This document shows positions 10,641 to 34,799 of a stretch of 64,000 bases of DNA, piece by piece; position 1 is the first letter of the stretch, and every line of letters begins with the position of its first letter. Location of the stretch: assembly GCF_004798865.1 (NCBI RefSeq), contig NW_025335985.1:7668357-7732356 (forward strand). Direction: 5' to 3'. The stretch is from Varanus komodoensis (taxonomy: Eukaryota > Chordata > Lepidosauria > Squamata > Varanidae). Made by a program: the position numbers and the translations under genes. The notes beneath the pieces were generated by a model, which was not told the DNA's origin, made no database searches, and saw only the letters and a list, made by a program, of their open reading frames with translations.

Positions 10641-13158
10641 ACTCAGCAGGGCGGGAGGCGCCTTCTTCCACACCTTGTCAGCGTGTTGATCCAGACAAAG
10701 ACTCGCCGCGGAGCTGGACCCGGGGCCGAGCGGTGGAAGCTGGCCGATCGGCCGAGCGAGCGAGGGCGCGGCTGGGAGGGGGCAGCAAGGCAGCAGCTGC
10801 GCCCGGGACCCTATCCGAGGTGTGATGGGGCACACGGGGGAGGGGGGGCAGAGCGGCAGCCGCACTCACAGGATCGGTTGTGGGGAGGCCGGAGAGGGAC
10901 GAGCACCCGCCTTTGGCCTCCTGAGGCTGCAGCGCAAGTGGCAGCCATGCGCTGGATGTTTCCCAGGCACAGGATGAACCTGTGCTTGGGGAGCCAGCTG
11001 CTCTGAGTGGGGCGCCTGCCTCCATCAGGAGGGGGGAGGGGGGCCTCAGGGCGAGATGCCGAGGGAGCACAGCGCGCTGATCCGAGGTTTATCCGCCGAA
11101 GCACATCCCCGTGTTCCGGAGCCCGTGGCCCCAGCGGGCATTTCCCCAAAGGGCTTCCGTCGAGTCTGACTTCACAGCACCACTGCTTTTGGGTGCTGGG
11201 CCCCTGGCTGGGGATTGCTGCGAAGAACAGCGGTCTGAGGAATGGACAAGATGAGCAAAAACAGGGCGAACAGACAAGGGGCATCCGAGCGTGTGCAGAG
11301 TGCCTTTGGCGTGCCTGCCGAACTCTAGGATCACAGCTGGAACCCCTGAGGCGGGAGCGCGTCACCAGCTTTACCGATGACGAAGGCCTCGCTCCCCCTT
11401 CAGACCAGCACATTGCGAAGACTTACGCTCACCTGCGTGGCTATCGTGCCCCCTCCCGCCATGACGAATGGGCCAGTCCTCAAGCCGCTCAAGACCTTTC
11501 GCTCTTGTGGCAAAAGATGGGTAGGGCCACCCTCTGGAAACGGCGTTTCTTAAGCCGCCAGAAAACCTGAAAGACCCTCGTGTAAGAAGGGGCTGTGGTC
11601 GCCTGGCAACTCCCAGCCTTGCCTGCACAGGTCCCTGGCTCAGCCCCCCCAGCTGCACCTAAAGGATCCCGTGGCGGGGAACGGGGGGCTTCTCGCTGCC
11701 CTGGTGCACCGAGTGCCATCACCCTGCTCGTCCCCGGGGTTCTGAGCGGGGTCCTGCTGGCATGACACTCCTTTCGCAGCCCCCTGCGCTCCCCTATGCC
11801 TCTTCTGCAAGGAGCCCTGGAGGAAAACCGGGAGACGGCAGAGCCGCTGCGAGGCGTCCGCCTGAGCCACTCTGGGGAGCAGAGCAGACGACCCCGGTCT
11901 CGAGGGGCGCGCTGAGCCGCCTCCCCGGGGGAGCCCTTTGCCTCCCAGCGCTCTGGGGCCGCCTCGTTCTGGGCTCCCGCTTGAGGCCCTCTGAGGCACG
12001 GTGGCGCCAGCGTGGGGGCAGAATGAACGCAGCTGCCTCTGGGGAAGGCCGACCCTTCCACCCCTATCGGGACACAGGCCAACGTGGCCCAGGACGGGCG
12101 CAAAGGGCCGGCTCTGGGCGCAGGGCCCCCTCCCCCCTGCTGGAGTCACAGCGGCATGGGATTCCCACGGGGGGCTCGCTCGGGCCCAGACCGGCCTGGC
12201 GCCGCGTCCCCGAGGGCTTTCCACTGGCCCTCCTCGCCTCAGGCGTGCGTACACCCTCCCTTCCCAGTCGTCGCCACAGCTTCCCTTGCTGGGGTGGCCA
12301 AACCGAGGCTCGTCTTTGAGCTTACTTCGCGGCTCGCCACTTGCCACTGCGGGCGTCCGCAGGCGTCTGCTGGCTGCCGCCCCCTCCCCACAGGTGCCGG
12401 CTTGCCACTCGCCCCGCATGGGCCACTCTTAAGCACCTGACATTTGCCAATCGTGGCCCTCCCGCCGAGCGGGTCTGGCCGCCCTGTTCTAGATCAGTCT
12501 TACCCGGATGGAGCAGGTTGGGGGGAAACCTGCCCCCAACATTCTGTCCCCAAATTAGCGGAAGGGAGGGAGGGAAGGCCCCCCAGCCTGCCTTCTGGAA
12601 GGCTTTGGCCTCGGCAGGCTCTCCAGAGCTCCCCCCGCCCCCAGTTGCCTGCCCCAGCACGTGTCCGCGGGGCGCTCCCTCCCGTCCGGCGTGTCCCGCC
12701 AGGCAGCTGGCAGGCCAGCGATGGAACGAGGCCGCAGCCCTTCTGGCCACGTGTAGGAGGCACTGCAGGGCTGCCCCCCCACCCCCGCCGGCGCAGTGCG
12801 GCTCACGGCCACGCGTGGGTTTCGGCAGACGAGGGGCTCACAGCCGCGGCGTGCAGGAGCAGGGGAGTGGGTGCGCGCCTGGCCCCAGGGAGGCGGCTGG
12901 GACAGGAGGCCACGGCAGCCAAGGCCGGCCCGGCAAGTGGCCCTCTGGCCTTGCCCCAGGACGGAGGCCATCCTTTTCTAGGCGGTGGCTCTGCCTTGAA
13001 CTGCTCCTCAGTGGGCAGATGCCCCAGAGGTGCAGCTTCCGCCATTCTGCTGCTTGGCTGGGAGACTGCACCTGTTGAACGTCCAGCTGCTTGGCCGCTC
13101 CGATCAGCATGGGGCCAGGAGGAGGGTGCCAGCGCTTTCTGTGGCTGAGCATAGGCCC

Positions 13159-13178
13159 TTTTTTTTTTTTTTTTTTTT
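13159..13178. repeat. Poly-T tract
   Basis: Twenty consecutive T bases. It could be the minus-strand poly(A) tail of a retroposed sequence, but no body or target-site duplication is recognised. Confidence 0.9.
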
Positions 13179-15394
13179 GGCCTTAGATACGGCTTCTTTG
13201 ACGTGCCATTAGCCAAAATGCCAGCAGTCATTTCGCTTTCTGAGGGCCAGATGGCTTGTCAGAAAAACGTCGGTTGGCAAAGACAACGAACACCCAGAAG
13301 GAAGCGATGAGAAGGAGCTACCTGCTGCGGCCGAGATGACAGATCCGCGAGTGCCATATTTCCTGGCAGACGGCTCAGCTCAGGAATCTCCTCCATTGAT
13401 CCTCTGCGCTGGCCCAGCTTTTACCGAACAGACCTTGCCAGTGAAGCAGGTGCCGGGTGGCCGGCCCCGGGAAGCGGCGAGGTGCGCTTTCCTTGCCATC
13501 CCTTGCTGAAGCAGAGCCTCTCAGTGCGAGGGCCTTCGAGCGCGTGGCCGGCCAGCTCCCTGCTCCAAAGGGCTGGCATCTTGAATCCAAAATTCAGCCC
13601 TAAGCAGGGAGGGGGCAGCATGGATGGGAGAGCAGGCCGTCCTTCTGGGGCCTCCGTCGGGCTCGGCTGCAGGCCAGGTCAGAGGCTGGGAAGCTGCGCC
13701 AGCGAGAGGACCTGAGTGCGGAGGCGAGGAGCGTGTGCGGGGGGCGGCTCCAGGCGCGGCAGGCAGCAGGGGAGCCGGGTGGAATCGGTGGCGGGTGTTG
13801 GGGTCTCTGGGTGCGGGAGGGTGGGGGAGCCGGGGCGTCTGGCTTCACTCGCAGGTGCCCCCAGGCCGCCCCCTTCCCAAGTCTTTGCAGAACTGCTCCG
13901 CCTGTGCTTGGAGATCGTGGCCGAGGGCCGTGATGCGCAGAGGGGCCCTGTTTCATTCACCTTCCGGAGCCGGGGGCGGGCACCGGGCACACCTGGTGCC
14001 TTTCCCGGCCCCCGCCTGGCCCCTCCCACCCTTGGGGGCTTGCTTGCTTGCTGGCTCTGCGCGGGCACCGGCGGGTGCTGCGAAGCGGGCTTCTGCCGGT
14101 GTAGGAAAGTGGAGCCCAGGCGAGCCGATCGGGGACTTGGGCTCCGGCCTCATCACGGCCTCTCCTGGCAGCCATTTTGTGGCGATGCCCAGGCGGCTCC
14201 CAAGATGCCCTTGTGTGCCGACGGCCAGCCCCGCTCGCGTCCAGGAGGGGTTGCGTTCGGGGCCGCTGGAGGGCTCCATGGCGTGAGTCGAGGGGGGCGG
14301 GGGTGTCCAAAGCAGCCGGCTTTTGCCTCGGAGCTCCGGGCTCGGCCGTCTCTCACAGCACCCCGGGCAACGTCCGCTAGTCGGGGGGGGCAGTCGGAGC
14401 GATGCGGCTGCTTTGACGCGCTAGACCCTGACCCGCGAGTGCAGGAAAGCGCAGGCTGGCCCCCGCCCTGCGTCTTAATGTGAGCGGGGGTCTCCCAGAG
14501 CGGGATGGGCAGGCCTGCGGGTCTGCGGGGGACCCTCGGTGTGGCCAGGAGGAGTCGCCCGCCTCGCCTGCACGAGGAGCAGCAGCGCCTGGGGGAAATC
14601 GGGCCAGGGGGCTGTCTCCCTGTGTCGGTGGGGACCCTTCTTCCCCTGCAGATCTGCCTTGCCGGCAGGCCACTCTGCACGGGGGCGGGGGGCTCTTCAC
14701 CCTGGCACCCTCCTGATGCGTTGGACTACACCTCCCATTGTCCCTGTCCAGGTGGCCAACGGGGCCCAGTAGGAGGGGCTGCCGCAGCGATGCCGGCCAA
14801 AACCTCCTGCCGGCCCTGCGCTCCCCTTGCTTTCCCGCGGAGACAACTGGGGCACCCCGTGGCTCAGAGAGGGGGAGCTGGCGGGTGTCCGGCAGTGCAC
14901 GGATACTGCCCCCACCTGACGGCCGGGTGCACGAGCTGCTCGGCAGGGGCTGGCCAGCCCCAGCGCGGAAGCAGCTGCCCCAGGCTGCGGTGGCGCCCTC
15001 CCGCGAGGCCGTGGCCAGTCGCCCCACTGCTTCACCTCCGTGGCCTCAGCCCACCTCTGCCCGCCTCACTCTTGCCCCAGGATCACACGCCGAAGTGGCG
15101 GGAGCCCGGCGCCGACGGCTGCTCCGTGCACCCCCGGATCAGGAGGCACGGCGGGTATCGCCAAGCCTGCCCTCCCCAGAGCCCCTCGGCACAGCCCTTT
15201 CCCCCAAGCTGCCGGTTCCTGCTGCGCCACCCAGGGGCTCTCTGGAGCTGCGGCCCCTGGGGGGCTCTTGCCGCGGCTGACCGGTGGGCCGTGGGACCGA
15301 GGGGTGCATGACGCGCCGGCCTGGCAGGCAGCCGCTTGTGGGCCAACACACACCCACAGGATCGCACGCCGGCCCCTCGGGAACGTGGCCTTCG

Positions 15395-15570
15395 GCTGGC
15401 CACCGCGTTGTATGAATCAGAGCGCGTGGTGGCTGCCTTCCAGCACGGCTTTTGCCGCGTTAATTGGGTGGGGGCTGTTTCTGTGCAATTACTCATAATG
15501 ATACTTCCAGGCAAAAGATAAAATAAAAAAATAAAAAGCACGGTACAGACGGTGAAACTGTGCAGTTAAC
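15395..15570. promoter_or_regulatory. PHF24: Candidate intronic enhancer in PHF24 intron 1
   Basis: This is a low-GC, non-repetitive patch in very GC-rich intron. It has homeodomain-type cores TAATTG (15,461-15,466) and CAATTACTCATAATGA (15,486-15,501), followed by an A-rich stretch with AAATAAAAA. Regulatory function is inference. Confidence 0.3.
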
Positions 15571-16789
15571 TAGCAGTCAGGGGAGCGCCGCACGCTCCCG
15601 TCTGTCTGCCCGCCCGCCCGCCTGCCTGTCTGTCCGACCATGCTGACCGCGCCAGCGTTGCCCAGGTGCTGCCTCTGCCAGAGGAATGGCGGGGCCTGGG
15701 GGGGCTCGGGGGGCAACCCTTTGCCGCGCTACCCACGCACGGTTCGCCCTTTCGGCAGGGCCTCCTGCTCGTCTCTGGGCCCTTTGCGGGGCCTCTGGCA
15801 GAGGGACAAGGCAGGGGGGACCCCTTGGGCGAACGTAGTTCTGAGTGAGAATCTGTATCCAACCATTTCCTCATTCTCGGGGGTGGGGGGAGACGAGTGC
15901 TGCTTTAAACAATAGCAACCAAACTAGGGACTGCTGCCCCACGGAGCTTGCAATCAGCTGTGAGACGCACAGAGGCCACAAAGGGGGGGCGAGGGGTGTC
16001 TGTCGCCCGGGCTGATCGCTCCCTCTGGGCAGCAGGAGCAGACTAGCCATGGCCCCAATCCTCCATGAAGGCTGGCAGCGGCGCCAGCCAGCGTCCCCCC
16101 CCCCCGCCGTCGCAGCCACCCGAAAGCCGTGGTGCTCGAGATGCCACGGTCGGGAGCAGGGAGGTCTGGAATGGGAGGCTGGCCTCTGCCCCGGGGTGCG
16201 CCCTCGGCCGTTGCCCAGGGAAAAGGAGGCGGGGAAGCGACCGGCAGCTTGGAGGCCGAGGGCATCCCCGACTGCAGCGGCCCATGGGCATTTCGGCACA
16301 CCTGGCTGCTTTCGGCCATGCTGGGCCTGGCCGGGACTGGCGCGAGCCCAGCGCCCAGCCGGAGGGTGGCCCCGCTGGCCGGGGGCACCCACGGCGGTTC
16401 TGCCACCTCTGCGGGAAGCACATGCCCAGTGCTGAGTGGGGGGGACCACAGGCCGCCATCAAGGCCCCTCCCGGCCTACTCTTCCATTATTCTGTGATTC
16501 CCCCCAGCCATGCCCACAGTGCCTGGCGTGGCCAAGTTATTTGGCAGCCGCCAAAGCAGAAAGTCCATACGGAGCTTCTCCCCAGAGAGTGAAATGACGG
16601 CAGTTGCCAGTCAAAGAGCCCGCCAGCGGCTGCCCTCTCAGATCCCGAAAGCCAGCAGCCTCCACGGCCTGCTTCCTTTGGGACGAGTATAATGGCAGAG
16701 CCGGCCAGCCTGCCAGAGAGAAGCATAGGAACAGAGCGAGTCTCTCCTGGGAGCCCTTTTCATATTCCATAGCTCGGTTTCAGCTAGAT

Positions 16790-17790
16790 TCACCCCACTG
16801 GAACGCGTCCTGCCCTCCACTGCAGGGAAGAACAGATCACAGCCCTCCGCCACGTTGTACGTACCTAGAAGTCACTAAAAGACCCCCTCGGAGTCGCCTC
16901 TTCTCCAGGCTGAAAAGAAGCATAGAAACAGAGTGAGCCAGAAGGGGTCTCCTGGGCCATCTAGTCTGACCTCCGGCACCAGCCGGCTCCGCTCACAACA
17001 TGCCTACCATGTGGACGTCCAGCCTATTCTTGAATACCTGCACCGATGGGGCCTCAACCACCTCCCGTGGAAGCCCCTTCCACACCCTCGGGATCCTAAA
17101 AGACCCCTTCAGAGTGGCCTCTTCTCCAGGCTGAAAAGAAGCATAGAAACAGAGTGAGTCAGAAGGGGTCTCCCTGGCCATCTAGTCTGACCCCCAGCCG
17201 GCTCCGCTCACGACATGCTCACTGTGTGCATGTCTAGCCTATCCTTGAACACCCTCACCGATGGGGCCTCAGCCACCGAAAGACCCCGTCCCTCAATCTC
17301 TCCTCGTCTGCCATCCCTCCCAACCCGGCCGCCCTTCTGGTGACCCTGCGCTGAACCTCTGCTAACCTGGCTGCGTCTCCGATAAGGTGGAGCCCAGAAC
17401 TGGACGCGGGACTCCAGCTGTGGGCGCCCAGAGTCGTGCAGAGCGGAATCAACACCTCCCTAGATCTGGAAGCCACGCTTCTGGCTATGCATCCGAGGGT
17501 GGCGCTTGCCGCCTTAACCACCGCCTCACACGGCTGGCCCACATTCATCCTGCCGTCGGCAAGCACCCCGAGGGCCCTTTCACGAGTGCCGCCCTGCAGC
17601 CACCTGTGCCCTGTCCTTACCTGTGGCCCCTGCTCCTGTGTCCCAGGTGCAAAGCCCTGCACTTCGCGATGAACGCCACCTTGCCGTCCCCAGTCCGCTT
17701 CCGCAGCAGCACCTGGGGGCAGCTGCCTGGGAGATTCCTCTCTGAGCTTCCCATATTTGTGCAGCTGCCCCCGAGGTTGCTGCGTCCTTT
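16790..17790 (-). mobile_element. CR1 LINE mosaic with internal tandem duplication
   Basis: Minus-strand CR1 runs from the 3' end on the left to the RT-distal region on the right (FIAKCRALHLGHRSRGHR is readable near 17,640-17,690). The segment TCTTCTCCAGGCTGAAAAGA joined to a CR1 3' end (AGCATAGAAACAGAGTGAG) occurs twice, at about 16,877-17,098 and 17,099-17,275, in the same orientation. This indicates CR1 inserted into CR1, followed by duplication of the chimeric unit. The copies are diverged, so the event is not recent. Confidence 0.85.
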
Positions 17791-29910
<12,120 letters not shown>

Positions 29911-31860
29911 CGCGGCTGCCGGCAGCATGGGCGAGGGCCGAGGGGCCGCCTTGCAGCAGGGCCGAGGGGCACGGCGCGTGCGTGCCCAGGCCCGCCCCAG
30001 ATCTGGACGCACGCGGGGAAACCAAGACCGCCGGAGAACCGCCACGGGCCCTCCCCGTCGCCAGAGCACTGCCCGGAGCAGGGATGGAGGGAAGCGTGTG
30101 GGGCTCCTTTGCTCGCCAGCCCCGGGCCCCCCCCGACCGGCCCCCCCAAAGCCTGCAGGCACACAGAGCAGGGAGGCCGGGCTCTGGCCAGATGGGAAAG
30201 GACAGCCCGCGTGGACCCAGGCGCTCTGAGCCTTCCGGCAGGCTGACTGAAGGGCGAGGCCCCCTCTCCCGCCACTTGGTCTGTCAGCCAATTTCAGCAC
30301 GCTGGCTTCCGCCTCGCCCAAAGAAGCCTCCAGCTTTCACCGGCCTCCCCATTCCCCGCAGGCTCTGGCATTTCCCCCCCGCCCCCGAGACATGGGCACC
30401 CGCACGTCCCCGCAGCATTCGGGTTCCTGGCCAGCCGAGCGAGGGGCAAACTGCTGCAGCCTCCTGGCCAGCCACGAGAGGCCCGTGGCCAGGCATGGCT
30501 GCTGCACTCTGGCTTGCTCCTGGGGGCGAGGGGACCGAACACCCATGTCCTCCTCTCCCCCAGGCTGGGGGAGGACCGGCTCCGTGGCCGGCAGGATCCT
30601 GCTTCCCCCGTGTCCCACAGGCGGTCTTTGCAGCAGATGGGCTGGTGCAGAGCTTGCTGCAACGGGCCTTTCCAGAGAAAGGGAGGGCAGCCGCTTCCTC
30701 CCCGGTGGGCCCACAGGGAGAAGCCCTTTTTGCAGCTCCTGGGGCAGAGACGGTTCAGCCCCCGAAGGAACTGGAACCCGGCAAAAGAACTCCGCCCAGC
30801 TGGATGCCTCCTTCCTCTGGACCAGCCCATCCCTGGGGAACACCAAGGAAAAGGGGCGAGGAAGAGGGCCAGCAGCTGGCCGGGCGGACCAGCACCCGCC
30901 CCTGCGAGTGACCGACCAGGGCCATTCACATAATCATGCCGTCATCCAACCCGAGAGGCGGAGGCCGTCCGAAAGCTGGCCCTCAAATAGTCCTGCAACA
31001 GCCCGTGGGTTATCTGAAGGTTGCTTCGCCCTGAAACGGCCCCCGCCACCAGGTTGGGTGGCGTACCCAGCTTCAATAACCCTGCGCCGCGGCCGGGCGC
31101 TCAGAACGGCCACCGCACGTGCCGCTACCCCCACGGCAGCCTGCGGGATCAGGGCAACTGCTCCAGTGCCAGGAAGACCCCCGGCGGCACATGTGTGAGA
31201 ACGAGGGGGAGTGTGGCGGCCCCCCCCCCCGTGGCTGGGCACAAACCAGGGTCAGTGGGGGGCCTGTAGGAAGCTGCACCGCGCACAGGGCGCTGCCCCT
31301 CTGCCCCGCCACACGCCTCCGTGCAGCTGCCCGGCTTCCCCGCCCGCCTCGGGGTTGCCTTGGCCTGGGGGGCGGGAGAGATGGGGTGGGGAAGGGACCG
31401 GGCATTGCCGCATGCTGGGACTGGAGCAAAAGCGCCACCAGGAAAGGGCGTCCTCGCCCTGGCCAGGGACGTTCCAGCGCTGCCCCCGCCCTTGTCCAGC
31501 AAAAGGCGCCCCCCTGGGCCCCACGGGGCCCGACTCCTCAGAAGACACCCCCGGCCCAGGAGAGAACGGGGTGGCCATCCGGACCAGTGACCGGGCTGGC
31601 CTGTTCTGACGGAGCGCACGGGGCAGTAAAGGACCGGCCGACACCGGTGGCGCAACGGAGGCTCCGGTTTTCAGGATGATCGGCTCCTGCACCGAGACAT
31701 CTCGGCTGGCGATCTTCAGGCGGCCTTTCCCGAGGACTCTGCAGAAACACGTAAGCACATGAGCCGGACAGCAGGAATTCCACGCCCGTTCCTCCCGCTC
31801 GGTTCTCTACCAAGACAATCTGAATTCTGTGATCTGAATAAATGATGTAAATCAAGCCCT
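29911..31860 (+). other. PHF24: PHF24 3' untranslated region
   Basis: The region runs from the stop codon to about 20 bases beyond the first good poly(A) signal, roughly 1.95 kb. No AATAAA occurs between the stop and 31,837. Most of it is GC-rich, turning AT-rich in the last 60 bases as is usual near cleavage sites. The precise end is inferred. Confidence 0.6.
31837..31842 (+). terminator. PHF24: PHF24 poly(A) signal AATAAA
   Basis: Canonical AATAAA, followed within 25-45 bases by a T/G-rich stretch (TTCTGGTTTTGCATATGTTC), as expected for a cleavage and polyadenylation site. Confidence 0.75.
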
Positions 31861-34149
31861 TCTGGTTTTGCATATGTTCTTGCCTCTTTGGGATTCAGGA
31901 TCAAAGCTAACCCTCGGGGCAGTGGGTTTCGCACCGGACACCCCTTCCCACAACGGGCAACGCTGCGCATCGGGGCAGAAGGAGACTCCCATGCCACGGC
32001 TGACCCACACGGCGGCCATGCCGAGGCAGCTGCAGTTCCAGCTCGGCCCCCAAGCCCCCCGCAGCGGGGCTGCCTGCAGACCTGCTTCCCGGCTTGACTC
32101 CTGCCTGCCCCCTCCCCTCCCCTCCCCATGCCACGCTTCCTCTGCAGGGTGGCTCTGTGCCCCACGTTGGCAGCTCGACCCATGGCGGAGGGCATATGGC
32201 CCCGTCGGGAGGCTGTCTGTCTTGCTGTGGAGGGGCTGGCGGGTGCCACGGAAGCCCCATCCACGTGGCAGGGCTGGGGCCCTCCCGTGAGGCCTCCGCC
32301 CTCAGCGAGCCAGCCTGGCGGCCCCGTGCTCCCCTCCCCTGCTGCAGCCCCCAGCAGGGGCTCTGGGAAGGCCTCCCCGCTGGCTGCGCCACAGGAAGGG
32401 GCCGTCCAGAGGCGGGGCCGCCCCACACATCCCCACACCCAGCACGCCGTGCCCGCTCGTATCCCCGGAAGACGCTTCGCTGCTCTGAGGCTCGGCTCTC
32501 ACTTCGAAGGCACACGGAGCTGCTGGGCGGCTGGCTGGCAGCAACCCAGCTGGATCCATAGCAAAGCAAAAGGAGAGGAGGACACGGGCAGGGCCCCTGG
32601 AGGATGCTGGAGTGCGCTGCTTTCGCACACGTGCCCGCCACCCGAGGCCCCGTGCCAGCAGGCCCAGCAATCGCAACAAGGGTCACTCGGAAACCCCAGC
32701 GGGAGACACCGCTCCCCAGCGGAGCGTTCAAGGGCCAGGGGCCCTTCAGGGCCGGCCCCGGCAGATGCCCCCAGGGGGGTGACCCCGCTGGCTGTGCCCT
32801 GGGGCATCAGGCAGGCTGTGCCAGGTGGCTGAACGCTGCAGCAGAGACCCCAGCGGGGGCGAGGCGAGTCCAGGGCATGGCAGGCCTGCTTCTGGTGCCC
32901 GAGGAAGCGCCCGAGGCCACAGAGCGAGGCGCTGGCACTTCCCGCCTTCAGCCTCCGCCCGAGCGGCATGCAAGGTGCAGACCCCGCTGCCTGGCGCCCG
33001 GGCCACTTGGCCTCTTGCAGTGGGCCTCTGCCGGCCCCGGGCGGCCCCCAGCGCTGCCGCAGCCGGGGCCGGGGTGCACGCGCAGGACTGGACGGGAGCG
33101 CTTCCCATGAAGGTGCGAGGCCGAGGGCACGGGGCCCCACGCCACGGCCTCCTGCAGGGCCTCTCGGCATCGTGGGATGCGCCTTGATGTCCCCATGGCA
33201 GGAGGGCAATGCCGGGCAGCAGCCGCCCCGCCCCCGGAGAGGTGACCGCGGCTCCCCCGGCTCCTTCTGCCCCTCCCACCAGCCCTGTCGAGGGGCTGGG
33301 GCCCCGCAGCCCGGCCCGCCCCAGGAAGCCCCAGGGGGCGGCAGGCGACGAGGCACGCGGGGCGGGGCAGGGCAGGGCTGGCCCCACACGGGCTTGGCCG
33401 GGGCGCCTTGCGCATCCTTCGAACCATCAGCCTTCCTGTGATCATTATTCTTCTCTTTAATCCAACTTGGGAGGGAAGGTTGGTTGCCTTTTCCTTGGGC
33501 TGCCTGGTCAGGAAAATCTGGGGGAGGGGAGGGGAGGGGAGGGGAGGGGAGGGGAGGACCACAGAGCTGTCCACAGGAGCACGGGCGCATCCATGCACCC
33601 CAGGTCGGGGATGACCCCGCCACACGGTGCTTTCCGCACCTCCTCTTGGCAGAGAGCCAGGCCCGGCACCAGAAACTCAGGGGCGCCGCTGCTGACAGAA
33701 AGGTGCCACGCGGCACCCGTGCGCTCAGGCCCACCGGGAAAGCCGGCCTTGCCCCACGGCTCATGGGTGGCTCCCTCGGCGCGGCCCGGCGCGTGCCAGG
33801 CGGGGAGAAGCGCACGTCCTGCTCACGGAGGCCGCTGAGGCACAGGAGCAGCGGGGCGAGGCAGGGCCAGAGCGGTCTGCGCCAGCCTCCCCGCTTCTCG
33901 GCTCAAGCCCCTGCCCAAGCCACGGGCGGGCCACCTTCCCTCTTGGGGCGGCTCTGGAGGAGGCCCTTCGCAACCTGCAGGATCACGCAGAGGCGTTCCC
34001 TCCACACACCAGTTGACAGCCTGGCACCGGTTCTTGGGCGAGAGGCCGCGTGGCCTCGTGGCCAGACCGTGGGACCGGGACGAGGGAGCGCCCCACTCTG
34101 GCCCCCACTCCCCCATGTGCCACCCGGAGGCAGCCACGGCCTCTCAGCC
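31861..34149. other. Intergenic, GC-rich, no gene recognised
   Basis: Nothing coding is recognised. A GGGGA array sits at 33,520-33,557. Open frames of several hundred codons occur on both strands through this stretch and show no domains. Confidence 0.45.
33520..33557. repeat. (GGGGA)n tandem array
   Basis: About seven GGGGA units, a sequence capable of forming G-quadruplexes on the plus strand. Confidence 0.95.
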
Positions 34150-34690
34150 CAGCCTGCTTCCCCGGGGTTGCGGCGAGGATAAGATGGAGAAAGGGGCAGC
34201 CAGGCGAGCCGCCTTGTCCTCCTCGAGAGAAAAGCCCCAGACGAGCCCCGGGCCCCCCCGGGCCCCCCCGGGCCCCCCGCCCGCCGAGGCCACTCAGCCG
34301 CCCGGACGCATCCGCTGCCCGCTCCTGGCGCCTCCTGCCCCGCCCGCCGCTGCTCCCTGGCCCGGCTCGAGACGTGGCCGGGCCGCCCCGTTTCCCTGCC
34401 CCGGCGCCCTCGCCCTCGCCCGCGCCCCCCCGCCGCCCCCACCGGCCCCGGACCGCCGCGCCGCCAGCAGCTCCCAGCGGGAAAGCGACGCGGCGCCCCC
34501 TGGCGGCCCCCGGCAGACGGCGCCCCCAGCCGTCCGTCGCCCCAGCGCCCCCTCGCTGCAGCCTTCATCGCCGGATTGCAAACGGAGGCCCAGGGGGACA
34601 CGGCCCAGGGCTCCCCGGAGAGTTCCCGACAATGCGGAACCCGCTCACGGAAGGCAAGAAAAGCCCTGCTGGACCCGCGGCTGGACTGGT
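34150..34690. promoter_or_regulatory. CpG-dense block without an assigned gene
   Basis: The block is dense in CG and G/C-box sequence and includes three copies of a GGGCCCCCCC unit near 34,250-34,280. It ends abruptly at an AT-rich L1 remnant. It could be an orphan CpG island, the promoter of an unannotated non-coding RNA, or merely local GC enrichment. No splice-consistent exon is seen. Confidence 0.4.
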
Positions 34691-34799
34691 GCTCGGCGGA
34701 AGGAGCACCTTATAAAAAAGGTTCAGAATCCTTTCCTGAAAATGCATCACACGTTTGGAAAACGTGCAAGGAAAAATCCGTGCCGCCCATCTCACCACC

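Larger units (their letters stand above)
9622..16789. other. PHF24: PHF24 intron 1, first part
   Basis: No second gene is seen. The part from 10,640 on is GC-rich and mostly unique, with a 20-base poly-T at 13,159-13,178. AT-richer, non-repetitive patches lie at 13,180-13,330 and 15,395-15,570. Long frames around 12,400-15,300 on both strands lack recognisable domains. Confidence 0.5.

Noticed and set aside
9308-10671. Several 300-codon frames on both strands in the CpG island
   Set aside because: Overlapping frames in all phases with Pro/Arg/Ala bias. The correct PHF24 frame begins only in exon 2.
33520-33557. Regularly spaced short repeats as a CRISPR array
   Set aside because: The units are directly adjacent, with no unique spacers, in vertebrate DNA. 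It is a simple tandem repeat.
32499-33815. A minus-strand open frame of 438 codons between the genes
   Set aside because: No recognisable family, crosses the GGGGA array, overlapped by equally long frames on the other strand.
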